Shown: positions 23,054 to 33,345 of the stretch, piece by piece | How positions within the stretch are numbered: the stretch's first letter is position 1 | Layout: each line of letters begins with the position of its first letter | Source of the DNA: Platerodrilus igneus | Taxonomy: Eukaryota; Arthropoda; Insecta; Coleoptera; Lycidae | NCBI GenBank assembly: GCA_036346225.1 | Contig: JARFIW010001189.1 | Span: 620,001 to 684,000 of the forward strand | Direction: 5' to 3' | Length of the DNA: 64,000 bases | Translations under genes and position numbers: made by a program | The notes under the pieces: model-generated | Told to the model about the DNA's origin: nothing | Seen by the model: the letters and a program-made list of their open reading frames with translations, nothing else | Database searches by the model: none

Positions 23054-23123
23054 ACTTGTTAAACAAATAATCAAGCCAAGCGTACATGTTTTCAGACGCC
23101 GCCCACCCGAACGATAACACCGG

Positions 23124-25320
23124 AGCTTTTTTATGTCTAGAGCTGCAAAATAGTGGTTAAAGTAAGGATAGCCAATGGTACCTAAGCTTTGCTTCGGACT
23201 TTTTCTAACGATCGCGATAATTATGTGCGTCTTAATTTTAGCACAACTAATACTAACAAACTATTAAAGTTTCAGCTACTACGAGTACGTAACTACAAGG
23301 ATAAAATTATAAAACGTTTAGCGTTTTGAATTTTTACTATGATATTCTGAAAGTTATGCATGGGTGTAAAATAAAGTGGAAGGCACAGGAATAAATTGTA
23401 CGTTCCCATAATAAGTCATTGTCAAGCATTGGCCGAAGAAAAGTTAAGGTACGAGGAAATGGTTTTATTCTCAAGTTATTAATTTTTACGCCGTTGTGTT
23501 ATGAGACATATGGTGGATGTTTAAACAACATGTGTGTGACCTGCAGCCGTTTTGTAAACTGCTGTTACTTTTGCGTGTTTCAATAAGCTCAACTTCATAA
23601 ATTCAATGATTCATAGTATTTATTGCATTTAAGTTAAGTACTTGTGTTAAGAACTCATACATTTATTTATTAAAATTATTTACTTTGTTACTTGTATTTA
23701 ATAATGTTTGAACTTTTTAATAATGATAAGAGAAAGGATCAAGGTTGTCGCACTTGAAGATTAAAAGAAAATGCAGGAAACAAAAGATATTTATTATTGA
23801 TAAATATCAAAGATACTGAAATTTTGGAGGGTTGATTTAAAACAAACTGTTAAAGGCTATGATGTAAGTGTTTCTCAGATTTGTTATTAGAATGTACTCA
23901 AGTAATATTTTAGGAACTGTGTAACTGTGTTATATTAGTCTGACAATCTTGACATTTATGTGGATTGTAGAAATAAAGCCATTTTTGACGGCAAAATGCA
24001 CGGGTCAAGAAGAAACCAAAAATTAAGGAAGGTATACCTGCACGAATTAGTATGACATAAAAAGAAGAGACAATACAGCGCTAGCAAAGTCGAAGATTAG
24101 GGTGAAGTATACAGGAATATTCAAACCCACTTCACCTTCCTATAGGGGAAAAGTAGAGGACGACACCGATTGACGCACACATCCTCCTTATGGGAAACCT
24201 CACGGCGGATTCTCCTTTATTGGATCCTCACAGTGGATCCTCCTTATGAGTTAAAATTCAATCGTGCTAAAGTGGTAATTTTATCTAACTTTCAACGCCG
24301 TAAGAATCTAATAATATTCTGTAACAACGTTATCTTTCAAGTTCCTTCTCAAGGACTTCCTAAAAATATAAGTTAAAACAATCACAATCGCCGCAGATCT
24401 ACTTGCGATTATTGTAAATATGGTCAACCTGTAAATATTAAAATCTTGAATCGGAGTTGCAGTAACTTATATACCAGTACACTCTGCCTGCAACTTCGGA
24501 AAATCAACGCAAATCCCGCAAATGCAGCTAGGGTATATTATAACACACGCTATCCCTTTAGGAATGAGACGTGTAGGTCGAAAATCTACACACAAAAACG
24601 TATGGAATCGAACAACACCTCGAGTAATCTCTACGATAGTATTTAGTTGGTCAATTATAATAACACACTTACTACGAAAACGAGATCGTGGTGTATTTAA
24701 TTTTTAGCGCTTAACCCTGAATAAAATCATTTATCTGCTAGCAATAATTTGTTACGTCCAACGTACAAAATTAGCAGTATTCAGGGATTTTTATTGTAAT
24801 ATAACAGAGTGGCTTGCAAAACTCAATTAAACTATTTCTAAAAGTTACGAGCAGTGCTAAGAACTCAAAACCGCATTCTACAAGAAAAAGTCCCCCACGA
24901 TAATTATTAAAATAAAACCCATGTGGAGCCAAATGAGGCGAAACACCTTCATCACAAAATAAAACCGGCCGGAAATTAATGTTCTTGGACTTATTAACCT
25001 AGCCCACTGACATATAGCCGAAAATAAATAATCCCACGTCATCCCATCACGGGCAACTATCTTATTAAATAATAAACGCTTTGCTGTATTTTAATACAAA
25101 AGTGATAATTTCAATAAATACCACTCTAAATTTGAATTTACTTAACGTATATTTTAATTTTACGTCACGATTTTGGTGTAAGCACTTTTAGCATATGAAA
25201 TACGAAGTTTGTCTGTTATCAGTATTCAACAATTAAAGCAAGGTAGTTCGCATACATAGGTATACACGAACATGTCCTATGTAGGGGAGTACGCAAGGCT
25301 GCTACAGCAGTACTATTGCA
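23124..25320. other. No recognisable gene
   Basis: Mostly AT-rich. A short patch at 24170-24250 repeats ggatcctc(c/a) motifs. Frames at 24170-24707 are short and show no family features. Nothing is supported as a gene or an element. Confidence 0.4.
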
Positions 25321-25329
25321 TTCATTTCA

Positions 25330-26335
25330 ACAATGTTCCGTGCAACAATATAACATTAAGTTCAGCTACAAATTGGGATTGGAATTGGATTGGAATTCCA
25401 TGAAATGTTGGTGTTAAATGTACGGGCAAGCGTGAGTAGAAAATGTGTGTACCATTAGTGTGCACACTTTCGTGTTTGCAAGTAATCGGTGGAGGACGAA
25501 CCGCGTTCCGCCCAGCCATCCACTAGCCCAAGACAGAAAGACGTTGAACGTGCACGAGTGTTGCTAACAGAAGTTAGCATTTGACTCTGCGATTATTAAG
25601 AGAACAAGTTGGTCTTAGCAAAGAGAATGATAACCATCATCCATGAAAATCAGGGTAAACTTAGGATTTGTTCTCAATTTGTGCCGCACATTCTAATACA
25701 CGAGCAAAATGCAAAAGTTTTAAACCGGTGGAGAGCTTATCGACGTGTGTTGACCAGAATTCGTCTTTTCTGGGATCCATTGTCACAGGGAAAGATTCTT
25801 GGTGTTTCATGTACAGTTCTAAAACGAAAAGACAATTAATAGAATGGCGGTCACCTTCTTCCTCGTGACAAACTAAAAGCCGCATGAAAAAATCTGAGGT
25901 GAAAACTGTGCCGGCCAAGAAAAGAACAATGTATAAAGAAATCGTTCCTGCTGACCAAACGACGAATGCAGCATTCCATCTGGAGGTTCTCACACGTTTG
26001 TTGGAGCGCATATGATCCAGACCGAAAATTATATGTTATTGGGCGACGACGCACCATCGCATACGAGCATTCCTATACGCTATATTTTGACTCAGTATGA
26101 CGTGGTTATTTTGGAACACCCACCCTACTCTCCATATCATGCTCCTGCTGACTTTTTTTATTCCCTCGTCTTAAGGGAACCTTCAAAGCATAACGGTTTG
26201 CGGACGTCAAGGAGATTGTGGATCATGAGAAATCTATTCTAAAACGGTCCCAAGGAAAGTCTTTTCTGACAGTTTTCAGAAGCTATACGAATGTTGTTGA
26301 AAGTGCGTTGTGTCTAGCGGTATAAACTTTAAAGG
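25330..26335 (+). pseudogene. mariner transposase relic
   Basis: Pieces in several frames follow a mariner transposase from N to C terminus. They are IKFSYKLG (about 25350), SVEDEPRSAQPSTSP (about 25486-25530, linker of the helix-turn-helix region), LTLRLLREQVGLSKEN (about 25580-25627), RICSQFVPHIL (about 25663-25695), FLGSIVTGKDSWCFMY (about 25770-25817; the canonical GDESW is altered to GKDSW), KTKRQLIEWRSPS, TVPAKKRTMYKEIVPADQTTNAAFHLEVL (in pieces, 25905-25990), LEHPPYSPYHAPADFF (about 26113-26160) and FQKLYECC (about 26276). The last catalytic block DxxPxDFF is preserved as PADFF. At least four shifts and several stops make it inactive. Terminal repeats were not identified. Confidence 0.85.
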
Positions 26336-26339
26336 TATT

Positions 26340-27316
26340 TCTAATGTGCATCTGCTTTTATGCTTTTTTAGATTTCCTAATATTTTTAATTTTTCCCAGA
26401 AACATTAGAGATATTTCGCAGCACACAAACAACGATTTCGTTGTTTTCGTACTTTGTGATTTTGAATGAGAGCAGAGTCGATGCATATAATATATAATCA
26501 TTTCGGATGTTCAACTAATTATATTAATAAGCGCTATAGTCCATATTGCAACATAAAACTAATTTCCCTGTTATTTATCTGATAAACTGAGTTTTACTGC
26601 GCATACTAAATTTCGACATTTTTTTATTCAAAGGGTGCCAAAACTGAAAATCCTATTCAACTTCTAAATATGAGAAAGTCGTTTACATACTAAATAAAAC
26701 TGAAAAATTCAATACCATATTTGAACAAAAATTTCAACCATAGAATACAAAGCAGCAAACGAGGTTTGCATGTGTTATCAACTAAATTTTATGAATCAAT
26801 ATGCATCTGAAAGGTATACAAAACGTCTAGGTAAATAATATAATGTATCGAATTTCATACTTTTCAGTTATTAACAAGAAATATGTTTTAGAAACATTTT
26901 TCTTTGTAAATTTAATCCATTACTTTATGGTCTCTTTTAAATGATACACAATGTTTAAACCTTTCTAGCAACGATTTAAAACGAATTACTATGCAAAAGA
27001 AAAGAATTTCTACATCACATAAGCCAAAGCGTTATAAATGTTATATGTGGACATGGGTAATCTTAATAAAGATCCCTAAAATATATACGCTAACAACCAC
27101 TCCAAGTAAATACAAAAAATGATAGTTTTCTGTAACTTTCTATGTATTGTGTTATCATTTCACTTCTACAAACGTTTGGTGTAAATTTTGGTTTACACCG
27201 ATATGTATAGGTTTCAAAGTATCAAATAATTATGAGCCTGGACTTATACACCCCGTTAAATTGTACATACATTCATTTAATTAGTGTTTAAGTTATTTCT
27301 GGTTCCACGAGCAACC
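26340..27316. other. No recognisable gene
   Basis: AT-rich with stops in all frames. It separates the mariner relic from the Gypsy-C 5' LTR. Short inverted words such as gtgtaaattttggtttacac near 27180 are seen but nothing larger. Confidence 0.45.
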
Positions 27317-27887
27317 TGTTACGTGCCGAAATCGGCCGTAGACATTCATATAGTTTTGATATGCGGGAGTTTCGCGCCATAAATTTGAAAGACTGGTTGC
27401 GCGTATTTCCGTCACGTCAGAAGTGCGTTGCGCAAAATTCGCGTCAACGCGTGTGGGGGAAGAAGAAAGTTGGGAATTTCCGAAAGACGCGTAGGGACTT
27501 GCCTTTGAAACGTGAAGAAGAACAGTTGGTCTGGTATCTTATCGTGTCTTTTTGTTATGTAGATTTCCTTATCTTATCTTTAATTATCGTTCCTCCAACC
27601 CGTTCCTTATCGTACCACTACATAGGAAGAAGATCAGCGAATTTGGATACAACCTGGCTCAAGATCTACGACCCGAGAACCATAGTGAAGTAATTCGAAG
27701 AAGCTTTACCTATTCACGTGAGTACCCCGTGGGGTTCTTTTTATATAATTTATATAATTGAAAATGTGTTGAAATAATTTGCATATTGTGTGACGTCATC
27801 AAAATTTGTGCGTCGATTTTCACATTATGTAATATCGTTACCAACTGTCTTTGTGTCGCATGTATCGCGTCGACGGGACTTTAATAA
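27317..27887 (+). repeat. 5' LTR of Gypsy-C (uninterrupted)
   Basis: It starts TGTTACGTGCCGAAATCGG and matches the 3' copy to cgacgggact-taataa, after which the two diverge. It preserves the undisturbed sequence aaagacgcgtagggac at about 27480, the pre-insertion state of the solo LTR found in the 3' LTR. Open frames inside (27361-27761) recur in the 3' LTR in broken form and are not genes. Confidence 0.82.
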
Positions 27888-27906
27888 TGGCGCCTTCAAC
27901 GTGGGT
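27888..27906 (+). promoter_or_regulatory. Primer binding site of Gypsy-C
   Basis: The text tggcgccttcaacgtggg directly follows the 5' LTR and resembles the tRNA-Lys type site TGGCGCCCAACGTGGGG, with a small difference in the middle. Confidence 0.6.
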
Positions 27907-28786
27907 AGGTTGTATAATGATTTGTTTTATGGCTTATAATGTATTAATTAACGATATCTATAGCTTTTTCATTTAAAAAAATATAATTATCATTATTTTT
28001 ATTAGCTATTAACTTATAAAAATTTATGGTGGTACCTCTGAAGTTGCTGTAGAGCTACCTAAGATGACATGACAGCTGTTATGATGATTTAATATAAACC
28101 GCCATATTGACTATTGAAATTCATGCTATATATTTTTTTAATAATGTAGTGTTAGTCCAATTAATTTTCTGGTAACTTTAAAAGTTGTGTCTTTTCTAAC
28201 TTGAATTGTTTTAAATGTGTGATTGGTTTGTTTTTGAATGGAATTAAAAGTGTTTTTTTATGAGTGGTTATTAGTAATATAACCCAACTTTCGAATTTCA
28301 CATGTAAGTACATTTAAATATAAATAAATACAAATATATTAATTAATTCATGCCTTATTCATTGTTCCTTATGAAAATTATCTATCTCATATTATATTAA
28401 ACATAACTATTTGCTTGTTTTTTTGAACTTTTAAAAGTGTTTTCTAGTAATTTAAATATTTAGCTATGATTTACAAATTATTTTTAAAGAATACTTTGTG
28501 TTTGAAAACAGTTACCGTAATCATTTGAGCTTTTAGCATATGTCCTAAAACGTTAGAGTAACGGAATCTTATTGTATTTGTTATCTTAAATACCATCTTA
28601 CCCTGATAAGGTTTTAAAGGTGTGTTCTTAGTAATTTAAACAGTAGTAACCTATAAATGCCTTTTTAAAGATTTTGCTTTCAAATACATTTAACGTAACC
28701 AATTAAAGTTTGGTATACTTTTATCTTGTGAAATACTATAGTATCTTAAATTTCGTATATTTTGTTGTCTCAAATATTACCTCAAA
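27907..28786 (+). other. Leader region of Gypsy-C
   Basis: AT-rich untranslated region between primer site and gag start. No feature other than length is notable. Confidence 0.5.
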
Positions 28787-30085
28787 ATGAAGATTATTCA
28801 CCTCAAGTCTTTGGAGCTAATTTACGAAATCGAGTGTAGAAATATTAAAACCGGATCTACCCAAAATGTAGACGATTGCAACTTAAAGCTATACTAGCGC
28901 AAGAAGCTAGAGGGCAACCTATTTTGAAAGTAATAGTTTCTGATTTACCTCAAAATATGTCTGAAATTAAACAATCCCTTGAAGATATAACTAATATAAT
29001 AAACAAAATTGATCCCGGCCCAACTGAAATCGAATTAAAACGTGTTGTTTCCCGTATAATTCACCTTAAGCAGCAAATAGACTTGTTGTGTTTATTTGAC
29101 AATGAACAAGCGAACCAAGCTAAACAAACTTTCTTATCGGATATTTTGTTACTTGAAGGAATAGTTCTTGATAGACTCAATCTAAATGCAGACACAGATA
29201 TATCTGTACCTTTATCAAATTTCGTAATTTTTCAGGCTCCACCATTGAGAAAATCCACACCTGTTAATAAATGGGGTTTAACTTTTCAGAGTTTTTACCC
29301 CAAATTTCTTTAATGTCTTTTCTTGATAGAATCAACGATTTCAGAATTTCTCGGAATTGCACAGATCAAGATTTATTTGTTTCAGCGGGTGAATTATTCT
29401 TTGATTCCGTGTTAATATGGTTTCGTAACATAAGAGCTCAGATTTCTACCTGGGAGGAATTAGTAACGTGTTTAAAACGGGACTTCTTACCGCATGGTTA
29501 TATTACCGACCTTTGGAATGAGATACGAAATCGAACCCAAGGACCTGACAAAAATGTAATTTCCTTTATTACCTCAATAGAAGCTCTATATAGTAGACTT
29601 GATAATAAACCATCAGAATTTGAAATTATCGATCAGTTGCGTAGGAATTTAAACCCATATTTTTCCGAACGTCTAGCGTTACAACACATTTTTTCATTTT
29701 TTCATTCGCTCCAAGAAGTAAAGTTGCGGGTGGATAAATACCGTCCTCCTCCAGAAAAACAATCTGGCCTTTTAGAACCCGATTTAGCGTGTCAAGTTCA
29801 ATCTTCTCGTAATGTATCTATCCTTAATATTCCTTCTACCTCAACAAATAACTCACTTACCTGTTGAAACTGTAAGAAAAGTGGATATAACTACAACGTT
29901 TGCACATACCCCAAAAATATTTTTTGTTATGGCTGTGGTCGCGCTAATATCTATAAATATAACTGTACGAATTGTAATTCTAACGTATCGGGAAACTTCC
30001 TTCGAGATATTCCTACCCAGGGCGTGAATATCTCAAGGAATCAAAATCGACCCCAACACCAACCATTCAACGGACCCAGACGTCA
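28787..30085 (+). pseudogene. gag: Gypsy-C gag
   Basis: The ATG at 28787 starts MKIIHLKSLELIYEIECR, a normal start for this gag type. The frame shifts near 28860 to the one read at 28876-29313 (N-terminal helical region) and again near 29280 to 29271-29867, which carries the capsid (DRINDFRISRNCTDQDLF, WEELVTCLKRDFLPHGY, RRNLNPYF). A TGA at 29865-29867 replaces the Trp of the first zinc knuckle. Reading past it gives CKKSGYNYNVC and CYGCGRANIYKYNC, two cysteine-rich knuckles in which the usual His is Tyr or Ile. In relatives the second knuckle also often lacks His. Gag ends near a TAA at about 30088. Confidence 0.85.
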
Positions 30086-30089
30086 ATAA

Positions 30090-30631
30090 ATTTAAAGCAT
30101 AAAACTACTTCTAACGCTGTTCCTTTATTAAATTTATCTAACAATAATATCGCTACTTTGAATTTACAAAATGCCTTGCCTTCATTAAAAGAATTATGTT
30201 ATACGACCCCGTCAGAATGGTCTCATTGGCTACAAACCGTTAATTCCTTTTACCCTAAAAAGTCTGTTGCCTTACAACTTGTTAAAAAACCTTTCGACAA
30301 TCGCCCACATTTACCTTTCTCGATTGGTTCCTTAAATGTAATAGCTTTACTGGACACAGGTTTCTCATGCTCCCTTATAAACAACGAAGGTCTACTACAA
30401 TTATCTAAACAAAATATCAAAATTCAAATTGCTCCCGAAAAAACTTCCATAAATTTAGCTGACAATAATCAAATATATGTAACGGGTTCCCTTAAATTAA
30501 AAATTCGAGTAGAATCACTTGAACGTGAAGTTCAGTTTTTGATAGTACCGACATTAGCTTATCCATTCCTACTAGGTGTAGATTTTTGTAAACTTTTTAA
30601 TTTATCGCGTTATTTCCAAGGTTTTTCTTAG
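30090..30631 (+). pseudogene. pol: Gypsy-C protease
   Basis: In a new frame after gag, a 157-codon reading from 30158 contains VIALLDTGFSCSLINN (active site D-T-G, about 30335-30385) and FLLGVDFCKLFNL, the second conserved protease block. A TAG at 30629-30631 interrupts the polyprotein, and the same frame continues past it. The family role is cleavage of the Gag-Pol precursor. Confidence 0.85.
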
Positions 30632-31690
30632 CAAACTTCCCTTAAAACAAATTCCTGCGCATATGCAGGAATATCTAATAAAATTTCTCTTACCGATTCC
30701 AAAAATGTAATTCTTAACTCTACAATCGACAAATTTCGTAAACTTAATACCTCTGAACTTGGGTGCGTTACTAGCGCAACACATGTTATCTTTACAGGTG
30801 ATGTCCTCCCTTTTAAGTAACGTCAATATCCGTTATCGCCTGCATTACAAAAGCATTTGCATTCCGAAATAGATCAAATGTTAGAATCTGGTGTTATCTC
30901 TCCCTCAAATTCCCCATGGATGTTTCCCGTATTATTAGTTCGTAAGAAAAATGACAAATGGCGTGTTTGTTTTGATGGCAGAAAGTTGAATTCTGTAACT
31001 GTCTCTGACGCTTACCCTTTACCTAGAATTTACTCATTTTTAAGCCGGCTTCGAAACGCAAAATTTATCTCATCTATCGATATTAGACAAGCTTTTTATC
31101 AGATACCACTCGACTTATCCTCCCGTCCTAAAACTGCTTTTTTGTGTTCCAGGCCGAGGTCTTTTTGAATATAATTTTTTGCCATTTGGTCTTTGTAACG
31201 CATCACAAACCTTACAACGTACTATGGATCAAACTTTGGGTCCTATCTTACATCAGGAACGTGCCTTTGTATTTTTAGATGATATTTTAGTTATCTCAAG
31301 TTCCTTTGACGAACATATCGCCACATTAAATGAAGTTGCAGAACGCCTAAATGCAGCAGGTTTTAAGATAAACTGGGAAAAGTGTCAATTTTATTTTTCG
31401 TCCCTTACATTTCTTGGTTTTATTATCGATGGAACTGGCATACGAGCAGATCCTGCTAAAGTCGACGCTATTACTAAATTCAAAACACCAAAAACTGTTA
31501 CCGAAATCAAACGTTTAATCGGAATGATCAGTTATTATCGCATCTTTTTACCCAATCTTTCAACTATATCTGCACCAATTACCGCTTTAATTAAAAATAA
31601 AAAGAAGTCCCAAACTATCGAGTGGAATTTAGAAGCTCAACAGACTTTTGAACAAATTAAAACGTTACTCACTTCAGCACCTATCTTAAT
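30632..31690 (+). pseudogene. pol: Gypsy-C reverse transcriptase
   Basis: After a TAA near 30819 the frame at 30857-31168 gives EIDQMLESGVISPSNSPW, VRKKNDKWRVCFDGRKLN and ISSIDIRQAFYQIPL (motif A). A run of T near 31139 has one extra base, which shifts the frame. The continuation has FLPFGLCNASQTLQRTMD (motif B) and FVFLDDILVISSS (motif C, catalytic DD at about 31277), then the connection LIGMISYYRIFLPNL. This is a typical Gypsy polymerase apart from the two breaks. Confidence 0.9.
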
Positions 31691-32240
31691 CTCGTCCAAT
31701 TTCGATGAAAAATTTTATATACAAACCGATGCCTCACTTACTGGTTTAGGTGCAATGTTGTTCCAGGAAAGCAATGGTTTAGAGCATCCAATTGCTTATG
31801 CAAGTCGCGCCTTAACTTCTGCTGAACAAAAATACTCAGCTACCGAACGAGAATTATTGGGAGTTATCTTTGGCATCGAAAAATTTAGAGGATATGTTGA
31901 AGGTATACATTTTACCGTAATTACTGATTGTGCAGCTCTCACTTGGCTAAATAACTTAAAACAACCCGCAGGCCCTTTGGCAAGATGGAACTTGCGTATC
32001 TTTCAATTTACCTTTGATGTTAGGCATAGGCCTGGCAAATTAAATATCGTACCTGATGCCTTATCTCGTGATGTCGTCTCTCTTAACCTTCCAAATCTAA
32101 TTCCTGATACTTGGTATCTTATTATGATTAAAAAAGTTTCTGAAAATCCCGATAAATTTCCTACCTTTTGTGTAACCAACAATAGATTATATAAATTTGT
32201 ATCTTCTTCACCTCACAAAATATCTAACATCCCCGAATGA
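31691..32240 (+). pseudogene. pol: Gypsy-C RNase H
   Basis: It continues the reverse-transcriptase frame. FYIQTDASLTGLGAMLFQ holds the first catalytic Asp, YSATERELLGVIFGIEKFR the catalytic Glu and FTVITDCAALTWL the next Asp, and RHRPGKLNIVPDALSR ends the domain. A TGA at 32238-32240, in place of a likely Trp, closes the frame just before integrase. Confidence 0.9.
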
Positions 32241-33345
32241 AAACTCGTTGTCCCTACCGCTAACCCCAGTGAAGTGCTTAAATTATGTCATAATGACCCC
32301 ATAGCTGCGCATCTTGGTGTTACAAAAACTCTCGTTAAAATATCTGAATTATATTATTGGCCCACACTTAAACAATCTGTTTGTCGTTATATTAGGACTG
32401 TAAAATTTGTGATTCTCATAAGAGCTCACAAGAGGATCGTTCTGTCATAATGGGTAACTTTAAACGTGTATCTTATTCCTTCCAATTAACATCGCTTGAC
32501 TTATTAGGACCTCTTCCCCGATCAAAAAAAAGGTAACCAATATCTTTTAGTTGTCACCGATTGGTTTTCTAAATTTGTTATGGTGCAACCCTTACGTAAA
32601 GCTACATCTGCTGCTATAATTAAATTCCTACAGCAAAATGTATTTTTTATCTTCGGTGTTCCTCAGATCATTCTTTGTGATAATGGGGCACAATTTATCT
32701 CTAGATATTTTCAAAATTTCGTTAAGAGATACAAAGTACAAAAAATTTGGTTTAACGCTAAATACCATCCTCAAGTAAACCCCACCGAAAGAGTAAATAG
32801 AGTTTTAATTACCGCTATCTCTTTTTATATTGATTCAGACTATACTATTGGGATGAACATATTTTTAAAATTGCTCAAGCTTTGCGTACATCTAAACACA
32901 AAGCAACCCAATTCACTCCGTCATTTCTTGTTTTTGGAAGATATACCCCAATCGATGGGAGTTATTATGATTTAGTTCCTGACAATACTAACGTAATTGA
33001 ATTTGACGATATAGTACGCTGGGACAAAGACCAACAATCATTACCTTCTATCTTTAACGACGTTAGGAAAAATTTGTTAAAAGCTTACGAAAAGAGTAAG
33101 GACCACTATAACTTACGTAAACGAATTATTTCCTTCGCCTTGGTCGAACAAGTTTGGAAAAAGAATTATGTCTTATCGGATGCAACTAAGAAATTCTCCT
33201 CAAAATTATCCCCGAAATTCATTCTTTGTAAGGTCACTCGTGTCGTTAGTCCTCTTATCTACGAACTTCAAGACGCTGAAGGAAAACGCCAAGGCAAGTG
33301 ACATATTAAAGACCTTAAGCCATGCTCTGCTGACCCAAACGCTAC
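32241..33345 (+). pseudogene. pol: Gypsy-C integrase
   Basis: The N-terminal zinc module can be followed as HNDPIAAHLGVTKTL, with its cysteines lost by a shift near 32400. The catalytic core is present in pieces: LTSLDLLGPLPRS (first Asp, about 32488), then VTDWFSKFVMVQPL, LCDNGAQFIS (second Asp, about 32671) and NPTERVNRVL (Glu, about 32780). After another shift near 32870 the C-terminal part reads YNLRKRIISFALVEQVWKKN, FILCKVTRVVSPLIYEL and ends with HIKDLKPCSADPNAT before a stop near 33348. At least three shifts inactivate it. Confidence 0.88.

Larger units (their letters stand above)
14184..23119 (+). mobile_element. Gypsy-B: deleted Ty3/Gypsy-like element, 3' LTR split by an RTE element
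   Basis: LTRs run from TGTTG to GATAACA, with CCGG on both sides (14180-14183 and 23120-23123). The interior (15294-17475) holds a SINE, a gag-like fragment, a protease with a mutated active site and a tandem duplication; polymerase and integrase are absent. A G-rich tract (gtggggtggggga) precedes the 3' LTR as polypurine tract. The 3' LTR is interrupted at 18736 by a complete RTE insertion and resumes at 23063. Assignment to Gypsy rests on 4-bp duplication and protease style, so the clade is uncertain. Confidence 0.75.
17476..23119 (+). repeat. 3' LTR of Gypsy-B, split
   Basis: The first part is 17476-18736, starting TGTTGACTATATCAACG; the last 57 bp are 23063-23119, ending GATAACA. The RTE element lies between. 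Near its start about 55 bp are duplicated (cagaacaaac at about 17507 and 17562), and an extra block near 18390-18470 makes this LTR longer than its partner. Confidence 0.8.
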
